Of a stretch of 64,000 nt of DNA, positions 32,980 through 40,118 are shown piece by piece (the first letter of the stretch is position 1; each line of letters starts with the position of its first letter). The stretch is from Actinomadura cremea (lineage in GTDB: Bacteria; Actinomycetota; Actinomycetes; Streptosporangiales; Streptosporangiaceae): contig NZ_BMRF01000003.1 of assembly GCF_014648495.1 (NCBI RefSeq), positions 1 through 64,000 on the forward strand, written 5' to 3'. The notes under the pieces were generated by a model. It was not told where the DNA came from. It did no database searches and saw only the letters and a list, made by a program, of their open reading frames with translations. The translations under genes were made by a program, and so were the position numbers.

Positions 32980-34569
32980 TTGAGCAAGCCCGTCGTCCTC
33001 GTCGCAGAAGAACTCTCACCCGCCGGCATCGCCGTGCTCGAGTCCGACTTCGAGGTCCGCCACGTCGACGGAAGCGACCGCGAGCAGCTGCTGCCCGCGG
33101 TGGCCGACGTCGACGCGCTGATCGTCCGCAGCGCCACCAAGGTCACCGCCGAGGTGTTCCAGGCCGCCGCGAAGCTCCGCGTCGTCGCCCGCGCCGGCGT
33201 CGGCCTCGACAACGTCGACGTCGAGGCCGCCACCAAGGCCGGCGTCATGGTCGTGAACGCGCCGACGTCCAACATCGTCACCGCCGCCGAGCACGCCATC
33301 GCGCTGCTGCTGGCCACCGCCCGGAACGTGCCACAGGGCCACGCCGCGCTCAAGCAGGGCGAGTGGAAGCGGTCCAAGTACACCGGCGTCGAACTCCAGG
33401 GCAAGACCGTCGGCGTCCTCGGCCTCGGCCGCATCGGCGTCCTCGTCGCCCAGCGCCTCGCCGCGTTCGACATGAACGTGATCGCGTTCGACCCCTACGT
33501 GCAGGCCGCCCGCGCCGCGCAGCTCGGCGTCAAGCTCGTCACGCTCGACGAGCTGCTCGCCGAGAGCGACTTCATCACCGTGCACCTGCCGAAGACCGCC
33601 GAGACCCTCGGGCTCATCGGCGACCGCGAGCTGCACCAGGTCAAGCCCAGCGTCCGGATCGTCAACGCCGCCCGCGGCGGCATCGTCGACGAGAACGCCC
33701 TCGAGCTGGCCATCAAGGACGGCCGCGTCGCCGCCGCCGGCCTCGACGTGTTCAGCAGCGAGCCCTGCACCGACAGCCCCCTGTTCCACCACGACAACGT
33801 CGTGGTCACCCCGCACCTCGGCGCCAGCACGCACGAGGCGCAGGAGAAGGCGGGCACGCAGGTCGCCCGCTCGGTGATGCTCGCGCTGTCCGGCGAGTTC
33901 GTCCCGGACGCCGTCAACGTGCAGGGCGGCGCCGTCGCCGAGGACGTCAAGCCCGGCCTGCCGCTCGCCGAGAAGCTCGGCCGGATCTTCACCGCGCTCG
34001 CCGGCGGCGTCCCGGTCCGCCTCGACGTCGTCGTCCGCGGCGAGATCGCCGAGCACGACGTCAAGGTGCTGGAGCTGGCCGCGCTCAAGGGCGTCTTCGT
34101 GGACGTCATCGAGGAGGCCGTCACCTTCGTGAACGCGCCGCTGCTGGCCCGCGACCGCGGCGTCGAGGTGACCCTCACCACCAGCGAGGACAGCCCCGAC
34201 TGGCGCAACGTCGTCCAGGTGCGCGGCACCATGGCGGGCGGCGACGTCGTGTCGGTGTCGGGCACCCTCACCGGCCCCAAGCACGCCGAGCGGCTCATCG
34301 AGATCAACGGCTACAACATGGAGCTGGTCCCGACCGCGCACATGGCGTTCTTCTCCTACGTCGACCGCCCCGGCATCGTCGGCGCCGTCGGCAACCTGCT
34401 CGGCGACGCGCAGGTCAACATCGCCGGCATGCAGGTCGGCCGGGACGCCAAGGGCGGCCGCGCGCTGATCGCGCTCACCGTCGACTCCGCCATCCCGGCA
34501 CAGCTCGTCGACGCCATCAAGACCGAGGTCGGTGCCGACATGGGCCGCCGCGTCGACCTGGACGGCTGA
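32980..34569 (+). CDS. serA: D-3-phosphoglycerate dehydrogenase
   Basis: First step of serine synthesis. 529 residues, the long form. NAD domain with GVLGLGRIGVLVAQ (about residue 146), catalytic Arg in NAARGGIVDE, Glu in FSSEP and His in VTPHLGAST, then the actinobacterial intervening domain and a C-terminal ACT domain (SYVDRPGIVGAVGNLLG) for serine feedback. The start is TTG 32980; AAAGG lies 9 nt upstream and no ATG or GTG fits the conserved N terminus. A strong hairpin follows. Confidence 0.96.
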   Translation: MSKPVVLVAEELSPAGIAVLESDFEVRHVDGSDREQLLPAVADVDALIVRSATKVTAEVFQAAAKLRVVARAGVGLDNVDVEAATKAGVMVVNAPTSNIVTAAEHAIALLLATARNVPQGHAALKQGEWKRSKYTGVELQGKTVGVLGLGRIGVLVAQRLAAFDMNVIAFDPYVQAARAAQLGVKLVTLDELLAESDFITVHLPKTAETLGLIGDRELHQVKPSVRIVNAARGGIVDENALELAIKDGRVAAAGLDVFSSEPCTDSPLFHHDNVVVTPHLGASTHEAQEKAGTQVARSVMLALSGEFVPDAVNVQGGAVAEDVKPGLPLAEKLGRIFTALAGGVPVRLDVVVRGEIAEHDVKVLELAALKGVFVDVIEEAVTFVNAPLLARDRGVEVTLTTSEDSPDWRNVVQVRGTMAGGDVVSVSGTLTGPKHAERLIEINGYNMELVPTAHMAFFSYVDRPGIVGAVGNLLGDAQVNIAGMQVGRDAKGGRALIALTVDSAIPAQLVDAIKTEVGADMGRRVDLDG

Positions 34570-34601
34570 CCCGAGCGGACGGCCGACAGGCCATGACCGC
34601 C

Positions 34602-34644
34602 GAAGGGGCGGGCGCCCGGCATCGCGCCGGACGCCCGCCCCTTC
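34602..34644 (+). terminator. Terminator after serA
   Basis: GAAGGGGCGGGCG-C-CCGGC pairs with GCCGG-A-CGCCCGCCCCTTC around a 5-nt loop, an 18-bp stem with one mismatch, 33 nt after the serA stop. Confidence 0.85.
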
Positions 34645-34666
34645 GCCGTCCGGCCCACCCTTTGCG

Positions 34667-34681
34667 TCTCGCATACTGAGA
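34667..34681. promoter_or_regulatory. TCTC-N7-GAGA dyad upstream of the orphan leader
   Basis: TCTC 34667-34670 and GAGA 34678-34681, with the same spacing as the sites before the ilvB and cimA leaders and a similar distance (centre about 64 nt) to the leader start. Confidence 0.55.
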
Positions 34682-34737
34682 TTTTCGGCCACGTGTCGGG
34701 ACTTTCGTGCGGCGGCGCGGGTAGCGTGACGTGGAGT

Positions 34738-34782
34738 ATGCGGCGCTTCGTGGTAATCCTTCGCTGCCGCAGCGGGGCCTGA
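34738..34782 (+). CDS. Orphan branched-chain leader peptide
   Basis: A 14-codon ORF, MRRFVVILRCRSGA, with VVIL in the middle and a basic tail like the GRRAG and GWRAG tails of the other two leaders. TAGCGT (34722-34727) is a likely -10, 10 nt before the ATG. The GGAG at 34733 is too close to act as a normal ribosome site. From its sequence I would expect leuA to follow, but none does. Confidence 0.75.
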   Translation: MRRFVVILRCRSGA

Positions 34783-34807
34783 TCATCGGCGGGCCGGCCC
34801 GCTGCGG
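34767..34807 (+). promoter_or_regulatory. Hairpin overlapping the orphan leader stop
   Basis: CCGCAGCGGG (34767-34776) pairs perfectly with CCCGCTGCGG (34798-34807); the leader stop lies in the loop, as in the ilvB and cimA attenuators. A second dyad, GACCGTG-N5-CACGGTC (about 34842-34862), could be the competing structure. No T tract follows, so control may be translational or use Rho. Confidence 0.65.
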
Positions 34808-34907
34808 AGGCAGCGCACGGCCATGAGCCCGATGCCGCGCCGGACCGTGCGAACCACGGTCGACCGGCGTCCCGCACCTTCACCGCTCAGCGATCTCGGA
34901 GTCTCCC

Positions 34908-35024
34908 ATGAACACCACCGCCACGCCCGCCGCCCAGCCGTCCGACGACGCCCGCGAGGAGGCGGCCCGCGCCCTGCAGACCGCCCTGGACCGCCGCGAC
35001 AACGGCGGCCACCCCGCCCGCTGA
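34908..35024 (+). CDS. Small 38-residue protein behind the orphan leader
   Basis: MNTTATPAAQPSDDAREEAARALQ begins the product when read in parts, ending DRRDNGGHPAR. It is hydrophilic, with one predicted helix (DDAREEAARALQTALDRR). GGAG lies 6 nt before the ATG. It is flanked by the leader/hairpin region upstream and a hairpin terminator downstream, so it looks like the only cistron of this transcript. I do not recognise it; a vestige of a leuA start is possible but has no sequence support. Confidence 0.5.
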   Translation: MNTTATPAAQPSDDAREEAARALQTALDRRDNGGHPAR

Positions 35025-35039
35025 CCCCGAAGGCCGCCG

Positions 35040-35064
35040 ACCGGCCCGGACCTCCCGGGCCGGT
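35040..35064 (+). terminator. Terminator after the 38-residue ORF
   Basis: ACCGGCCCGG paired with CCGGGCCGGT around a 5-nt loop, 15 nt after the stop. Confidence 0.7.
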
Positions 35065-35145
35065 GGACCCGGCGGCCCCTCGCCGTCCGGCCGTCGCCGG
35101 CGCGAGGGTTTTGCCGGACGGGGCCGGGAGCGGCAGGGTTGAGGC

Positions 35146-35856
35146 ATGACGCCGAACGCCCATGCGGCCGCCGAGCCCGCCGAGTCCGGTGAGGTCGTCG
35201 AGGTCCTGCGGGACGTCGGCCGGATCGGGCCCTACTTCGAGATCCGCACCGATCCGGCGGAGGAGGCCGACCCCACGTGGCGTCCCTTCCCCGAGACCGA
35301 CCGGGCGCGGCTCGCCGAACTGACCGACCGGTACGCCGACCGGCTCGGCACGCCCGAACGCCGGGTCGCCGCGTCCATCCTGTTCCAGGGGCTCGCGTCC
35401 CGGCTGTGGTCGCCGGTGGTCGCGGCGGGCTCGCGCGGCGTCGTGCCCGACCTCGCGGGGCTGCACTGGCGCTGGGCGCCCGGCGCGCCCGTCGCGCTGT
35501 GGCTGGCCGCGCCCGGCGGGCGGCGCGCGGGCGGGACGGACGACGCCGCACGGCTCGTCCACGACGCCGTCGTCGTCCGGGCGCTCGAACCGCTCCGGGA
35601 CGCCATGGCGGGGTTCGTCCGGCTCGCGGACGGGCTGGTCTGGGGCAACGCCGCGTCGGCGCTCGCCGGGAGCCTGAACGTGGGCCCGCGCGACGCCGGA
35701 CGGGCGGCGCTCGTCCGGCGCCTGCTGGCGCTCCCGCCGCTGGACGGCACCGGTGGGTTCGGCCCCGCCGGGTTCGTCCGGCGGAGCTGCTGCCTGTACT
35801 ACCGGGTGCCGCCCGGCGGCGGGCTGTGCGGCGACTGCGCCCTGGTCAGGCGCTAG
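35146..35856 (+). CDS. FhuF-like (2Fe-2S) protein
   Basis: 236 residues. The C-terminal RRSCCLYYRVPPGGGLCGDCAL gives the C-C-x10-C-x2-C cluster ligand pattern of FhuF, a ferric-siderophore reductase; the upstream part is the helical FhuF domain (ILFQGLASRLWSPV, GNAASALAGS). It probably releases iron from siderophores in the cytoplasm. The last 11 bp overlap the convergent cbtA gene. Confidence 0.85.
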   Translation: MTPNAHAAAEPAESGEVVEVLRDVGRIGPYFEIRTDPAEEADPTWRPFPETDRARLAELTDRYADRLGTPERRVAASILFQGLASRLWSPVVAAGSRGVVPDLAGLHWRWAPGAPVALWLAAPGGRRAGGTDDAARLVHDAVVVRALEPLRDAMAGFVRLADGLVWGNAASALAGSLNVGPRDAGRAALVRRLLALPPLDGTGGFGPAGFVRRSCCLYYRVPPGGGLCGDCALVRR

Positions 35857-36571
35857 CCGGGCGCCGCGCGACGGCCCGTTCCGCCAGGTGGCCGAACACG
35901 ACGCCGAGCGTCGCCCACAGGGCGAGCTGGAGGCCGAGCGACGCGATCCGGAAGTCCCACAGGACGGTCGCGGGGAAGCCGTCCGGGAGCGCGTCGGGGT
36001 CGGGGGTCAGCCGGAAGACGACGGCGACCACCACCGCGAATCCGGCCGCGGTCGCGACCGTCGCGTACCAGGGCCCGAGCCGGGGGACGAGGCGGCGCCC
36101 CGCCAGGATCGCGGCCGTGGTCGCCAGCACGCCGAGCGCCACCATCCCGAAGTACAGGACGGTCCGGCTCCCGATCGTCTCCGGGGCGCCGACGGCCGGG
36201 GGAGTCGCCGGGTACTTCAGGAACGGCACGACGACCACCGCGACGAATCCGGCGAGCGCGACCAGCGCGGCGGTCGCGCGGGCGCCGAGGCCGCCCAGGC
36301 GTCCGTGCGCGAACGCGAAGGCGATCGCGAGCAGGCCGCCCAGGGCCGTCCCGTAGACGGCGACGGCGGTGATCAGGCCGGTCGTCTGCTGGACGGTCCG
36401 GCTCACGACCTCCTCCTCGTGCGCGTGGTCGCCGGCGGCGTGGGCCGCCGCCTCCTCGAACGCGATGGCGTCGGCGATCCGCGGCTCGCCGTAGATCCAG
36501 GCGACGGCCAGGGCGAGGACGGCCGCGGCGAGGCCCGCGAGCATCCCGCGGACGAGCAGTGCTCTCATCAT
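35846..36571 (-). CDS. cbtA: CbtA cobalt transporter subunit
   Basis: Membrane protein of 241 residues with about six helices. The first helix (LVRGMLAGLAAAVLALAVAWIYGEP) and the following His/Glu-rich stretch HAAGDHAHEEE match CbtA. With CbtB it forms a predicted cobalt importer. It follows cbtB by 12 bp and lies under the cobalamin riboswitch. An alternative start is the second Met. Confidence 0.92.
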   Translation of the reverse strand: MMRALLVRGMLAGLAAAVLALAVAWIYGEPRIADAIAFEEAAAHAAGDHAHEEEVVSRTVQQTTGLITAVAVYGTALGGLLAIAFAFAHGRLGGLGARATAALVALAGFVAVVVVPFLKYPATPPAVGAPETIGSRTVLYFGMVALGVLATTAAILAGRRLVPRLGPWYATVATAAGFAVVVAVVFRLTPDPDALPDGFPATVLWDFRIASLGLQLALWATLGVVFGHLAERAVARRPASA

Positions 36572-36583
36572 GTCGGCGGCCCC

Positions 36584-36814
36584 TCAGTGGCAGGGGAAGC
36601 CGAGCAGGTGCCGGCCGTCGTGGGTGAACTCGTGGACCCAGGTGCCGCCGAAGAGGGACGTCGCGCCCTGCTCGGCGCCGACGAAGTAGATCAGGACCGC
36701 GGCCAGGACGAACGCGAAGACCGCCCAGGGCAGGATCTCGCGGACCGGGACGCGGACGGGCGCCGCCGGACGTGCGTCGGGCGCCTCGGCGGACGGGACG
36801 GCGTGCTGTGCCAT
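36584..36814 (-). CDS. cbtB: CbtB cobalt transporter subunit
   Basis: 76 residues with one membrane helix (PWAVFAFVLAAVLIYFVG) and the C-terminal metal-binding motif VHEFTHDGRHLLGFPCH, diagnostic for CbtB. AGGAG lies 8 nt before the ATG. First gene after the riboswitch. Confidence 0.95.
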   Translation of the reverse strand: MAQHAVPSAEAPDARPAAPVRVPVREILPWAVFAFVLAAVLIYFVGAEQGATSLFGGTWVHEFTHDGRHLLGFPCH

Positions 36815-36847
36815 CGCGGGTCTCCTCACGGGGGTCGCTCGCCCCCT

Positions 36848-37000
36848 GTCATGGGAGGACGACGGGTCAGTGTCCTGACTCCCAGATCGCCGCCTCCGGC
36901 CGACCTTCCGGCCGTGCGGCCGTGGTCCGGATGGCGGAGGCTCCCTGGTCACAGTGGCGGGACCGTCCCGGAATCGCACCGGGTTCCTGCGCACCGTCGC
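36848..37000 (-). promoter_or_regulatory. Cobalamin riboswitch
   Basis: Reading the minus strand, GGAACCCGGTGCGATTCCGGG is followed by the B12-box core CCCGCCACTGTGACCAGGG and, further on, GGGAGTCAGGACACTGACCC. These are the conserved elements of cobalamin aptamers. A small GGGGG-N7-CCCCC hairpin (36830-36846) lies between the aptamer and the cbtB ribosome site and is a candidate expression platform. B12 should repress cobalt uptake. Confidence 0.93.
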
Positions 37001-37120
37001 CTCGATGTGAAGTTGTCGCACCGAGCGTCCTCCGCGGCGCCGGGATCGTCAAGGCCCGGGGTGTGCCCGGAATGCGAGATGGAAGCCCATGCAGTGAGAC
37101 GTTTGCAGTAGAGTGCGCGC

Positions 37121-38176
37121 ATGGCATCCCGCAGCATCCGTCTGGCCGTCATCCCCGGTGACGGGATCGGCCCCGAGGTGGTCGCCGAAGGACTGAAGGT
37201 CCTGGAGGCGGTCGCGCCGTCCGGCGGCCTGACGTTCGAGCAGACCTCCTACGACCTGGGCGCGGCCCGCTGGCACCGGACGGGCGAGACGCTGCCCGAC
37301 TCGGTCCTGGAGGAGCTGCGCGGGCAGGAGGTCATCCTGCTGGGCGCCGTCGGCGACCCCAGCGTGCCGAGCGGCGTGCTGGAGCGCGGGCTCCTGCTGC
37401 GGACCCGGTTCGAACTCGACCACTACGTCAACCTGCGTCCGGTCAAGCTGTTCCCGGGCGTCACGACGCCGCTCGCCGGCGTCACCCCCGACGACATCGA
37501 CATGATCGTCGTCCGCGAGGGGACCGAGGGCCCCTACACCGGCGTCGGCGGCGTCCTGCGCAAGGGCACCCGGCACGAGGTCGCGACGCAGGAGAGCGTG
37601 AACACCGCGTACGGCGTCGAGCGCGTCATCCGGTACGCGTTCGAGGTCGCGGCGTCGCGCCCGCGCAAGCACCTGACGCTCGTCCACAAGGACAACGTCC
37701 TGACGTTCGCGGGCGACCTCTACCAGCGGACGCTGAAGCGCGTCGCCGAGGAGTACTCGCAGGTCACGACCGCCTACACGCACGTCGACGCGGCCACGAT
37801 GTTCTTCGTGAACGACCCGGCGCGGTTCGACGTCGTCGTCACCGACAACCTGTTCGGCGACATCATCACCGACATCGGGGCCGCCATCGCGGGCGGCATC
37901 GGCCTCGCCGCGTCCGGCAACGTCAACCCGGACCGGACGGCGCCGTCGATGTTCGAGCCCGTGCACGGCAGCGCCCCCGACATCGCGGGCCAGGGCAAGG
38001 CCGACCCGACCGCCACGATCCTGTCGGTCGCGATGCTGCTCGACCACGTCGGCGCGGGCGACGCGGCCCGCCGCGTCGAGCGGGCGGTGTCGGACGACCT
38101 GGGCGAGCGCGGCGCGCTCGGCGCCCGGTCGACCGCGCAGATCGGCGACGCGATCGCCAAGCGAGTATCCGGCTAG
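37121..38176 (+). CDS. leuB: 3-isopropylmalate dehydrogenase
   Basis: 351 residues, third step of leucine synthesis. [12 protein letters not shown] at the N terminus, [17 protein letters not shown], the lysine in LVHKDNVL, and the metal/NAD region [11 protein letters not shown] and [19 protein letters not shown]. The ATG at 37121 lies 6 nt after TAGAGT (37109-37114): leaderless. No leader peptide or TCTC-N7-GAGA site is seen here, unlike ilvB and cimA. Confidence 0.97.
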   Translation: MASRSIRLAVIPGDGIGPEVVAEGLKVLEAVAPSGGLTFEQTSYDLGAARWHRTGETLPDSVLEELRGQEVILLGAVGDPSVPSGVLERGLLLRTRFELDHYVNLRPVKLFPGVTTPLAGVTPDDIDMIVVREGTEGPYTGVGGVLRKGTRHEVATQESVNTAYGVERVIRYAFEVAASRPRKHLTLVHKDNVLTFAGDLYQRTLKRVAEEYSQVTTAYTHVDAATMFFVNDPARFDVVVTDNLFGDIITDIGAAIAGGIGLAASGNVNPDRTAPSMFEPVHGSAPDIAGQGKADPTATILSVAMLLDHVGAGDAARRVERAVSDDLGERGALGARSTAQIGDAIAKRVSG

Positions 38177-38207
38177 GGGCGCGCCTCTCTGCCGGAACAG
38201 GGACACT

Positions 38208-38238
38208 CCGGGCGCGCCATGCGGCGCGCCCGGTTTTT
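38208..38238 (+). terminator. Intrinsic terminator after leuB
   Basis: CCGGGCGCGCC-ATGC-GGCGCGCCCGG, a perfect 11-bp stem followed by TTTTT at 38234-38238. Confidence 0.95.
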
Positions 38239-38344
38239 CGTGTGCGCCGTTACCGAGGAGTTGGCTCCACGAAGTACGACAATAGGGACTAAGACGCCTA
38301 TGCGGCGACGGGGCCGCACGGGCGACCGGGAGAGGACAACCGCG

Positions 38345-39448
38345 ATGAGCACCAACCTGGACTTCGAGATCACGCGCACCGACCGGCCCGCGACGGCCGC
38401 CGAGCGCGCGCGCGTCCTGGCCGACCCGGGCTTCGGGCGGCACTTCACCGACCACATGGTCACGATCCGCTACTCGGCGGACCGCGGCTGGTACGACGCG
38501 AAGCTCGAACCGTACGGGCCGATTCCGATGGACCCGGCGTGCCAGGTGTTCCACTACGCGCAGGAGCTCTTCGAGGGCCTCAAGGCGTACAAGCAGCCGG
38601 ACGGCTCGATCGTCACCTTCCGCCCGTACATGAACGCCGCCCGGATGAACCGCTCGGCCAAGCGGATGGCCATGCCGCAGATTCCGGACGAGCTGTTCGT
38701 GCGGGCCTGTGAACTCCTCGTCGGCACCGACCGCGACTGGGTGCCCGACACCGAGGGGCACAGCCTCTACCTGCGGCCGTTCATGTTCGCGACGACCCGC
38801 GCGCTCGGCGTGAACAACCCGGCGAGCGAGTTCCTGTTCATGGTCATCGCGTCGCCGTCCGGGCTGTACTACCCGCGCGGCATCAAGCCGGTCTCGGTGT
38901 GGCTGTCGCAGGACTACACGCGCGCGGCTCCCGGTGGCACCGGCGAGGCCAAGTTCGGCGGCAACTACGCGGCGTCGTTCGCCGGGCAGGCCGAGGCCGT
39001 CGAGCAGGGCTGCGACCAGGTCGTCTGGCTCGATGCGGTGGAGCACCGCTGGGTCGAGGAGGTCGGCTCGATGAACCTCATGTTCGTCTACGGCTCCGGC
39101 TCGGACGCGCGGATCCTCACGCCCGCGCTGACCGGCACCCTGCTCGCCGGCATCACCCGCGACTCGATGCTGAAGCTCGCGCCCGACCTCGGCGTCCAGG
39201 CCGAGGAGGGCAAGATCAGCATCGAGGAGTGGCAGGCGGGCTGCGAGTCCGGCGAGATCACCGAGGTGTTCGGCTGCGGCACCGCCGCGATCATCAGCCC
39301 GGTCGGGCACGTCAAGGGCCACGACCGGGAGTGGAAGATCGGCGACGGGGAGCCCGGCGAGATCTCGATGCGGCTGCGCGAGGAACTGATCGGCATCCAG
39401 TACGGCACCAAGCCCGACCCGTACGGCTGGGTCCACGGTATTGCTTAG
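38345..39448 (+). CDS. ilvE: Branched-chain amino acid aminotransferase
   Basis: PLP enzyme (fold type IV) of 367 residues that makes Val, Leu and Ile from their keto acids. YAQELFEGLKAY, YLRPFMFA, the PLP lysine in GTGEAKFGGNYAAS, and EVFGCGTAAIISPVG near the C terminus. The ATG at 38345 has GGGAGAGGA upstream. A CAATAG box near 38279 may be the promoter. The gene ends directly before repeat copy 2. Confidence 0.97.
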   Translation: MSTNLDFEITRTDRPATAAERARVLADPGFGRHFTDHMVTIRYSADRGWYDAKLEPYGPIPMDPACQVFHYAQELFEGLKAYKQPDGSIVTFRPYMNAARMNRSAKRMAMPQIPDELFVRACELLVGTDRDWVPDTEGHSLYLRPFMFATTRALGVNNPASEFLFMVIASPSGLYYPRGIKPVSVWLSQDYTRAAPGGTGEAKFGGNYAASFAGQAEAVEQGCDQVVWLDAVEHRWVEEVGSMNLMFVYGSGSDARILTPALTGTLLAGITRDSMLKLAPDLGVQAEEGKISIEEWQAGCESGEITEVFGCGTAAIISPVGHVKGHDREWKIGDGEPGEISMRLREELIGIQYGTKPDPYGWVHGIA

Positions 39449-39456
39449 CATCATCG

Positions 39457-39597
39457 TCGGCGTCAGGCCCTAGGGGGCCTTCCTTCAACGGATGATGCGT
39501 GCGATCGCTGCATCGCTCCGACTCGCCAGGGCTCGCTGCGCGACCGGATCCTCGCTTCGCTCGAATCCGGCTTCGCTCGCGATCGCAGTTGTTCCGG
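39457..39597 (-). repeat. Dispersed structured repeat, copy 2 (inverted)
   Basis: Reverse-complement partner of the element at 7811-7952; 8 bp after the ilvE stop. In this copy the outer stem is TGCGATCGC with GCGATCGCA and the inner stem CCGGATTC with GGATCCGG. The changes relative to copy 1 occur on both arms. The hairpin with GGCCC-N4-GGGCC lies at its ilvE side, so it could act as the ilvE terminator. Confidence 0.85.
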
Positions 39598-39920
39598 GTC
39601 GGCGTCGCGGACGGTGGTGATGGTCAGCTTCGACGCGAGGGCGGCGTCGCGGTTCCAGTGGCCGTCCCACCGCCGGTACACGCCGTCCCGCGCGACCGTG
39701 TAGGAGGTGGCCGGCTGGGGGCGATCTCGACCCCGCCGGCGCCGTTCGCCGGCGGCAGCAGGCTGTCGTAGACCGGCCGCATCCAGATCGAGTCGGAGGG
39801 GTTGAGCGGGCGGTGCGGGTCGAGGCTGGCCATCCCGATGCTGATCGCGAGCCGGAACTCGGCGGAGCGGTCGGCGGCCTTGGCTCCGTCCCGGCGGAGG
39901 GTGGGGATCCGACCCGGAAT
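39598..39920 (-). pseudogene. Remnant of ABC transporter substrate-binding protein (family 5 type)
   Basis: Two minus-strand fragments in different frames: FRLAISIGMASLDPHRPLNP then RPVYDSLLPPANG (39730-39920), typical of the N terminus of peptide-binding SBPs; and GVYRRWDGHWNRDAALASKL then TITTVRDADP (39598-39700), typical of the middle of the same family. The intervening part is deleted, the frame shifts, and the C-terminal two thirds are missing; repeat copy 2 begins where the second fragment ends. Confidence 0.6.
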
Positions 39921-39934
39921 CTCAGAAAATGAGA
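39920..39934. promoter_or_regulatory. TCTC-N7-GAGA dyad upstream of the cimA leader
   Basis: TCTCAGAAAATGAGA, whose arms TCTCA/TGAGA are perfect; its centre is 53 nt before the leader ATG. Same motif and spacing as before the ilvB leader and the orphan leader. Confidence 0.6.
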
Positions 39935-39979
39935 CGCTGTTCCGAGCATCGAGCGGCGTATGGCACACTGGGGCGCATC

Positions 39980-40024
39980 ATGCGCCACAGCCTCGTGATT
40001 ATCGGCTGGCGCGCCGGCATCTGA
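39980..40024 (+). CDS. cimA leader peptide
   Basis: A 14-codon ORF, MRHSLVIIGWRAGI, with LVII in the middle: the expected sensor of isoleucine and valine supply. CACACT (39964-39969) is a plausible -10. The C-terminal codons form an arm of the following hairpin. Confidence 0.85.
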   Translation: MRHSLVIIGWRAGI

Positions 40025-40074
40025 CGGGACAACGCCGGCGCGCAGACCTCTCACGTCCGTGAGGGGTCTTTTTT
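40009..40074 (+). promoter_or_regulatory. cimA transcription attenuator
   Basis: Hairpin 1: GCGCGCCGGC (40009-40018) with GCCGGCGCGC (40034-40043), the leader stop lying in its loop. Hairpin 2: AGACCTCTCAC (40044-40054) with GTGAGGGGTCT (40059-40069), 11 pairs with one G-T, then TTTTTT (40069-40074). Same architecture as the ilvB attenuator, and a cleaner terminator. Confidence 0.92.
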
Positions 40075-40118
40075 GTGTCCTGGCGCCGATCCGCCCATAT
40101 CTGGGGGTTTCCGAAACC

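Noticed and set aside
37001-37120. Leader peptide or TCTC-N7-GAGA site before leuB
   Set aside because: No Leu/Val/Ile-rich ORF or matching dyad found; the leuB start sits directly after its -10 box.
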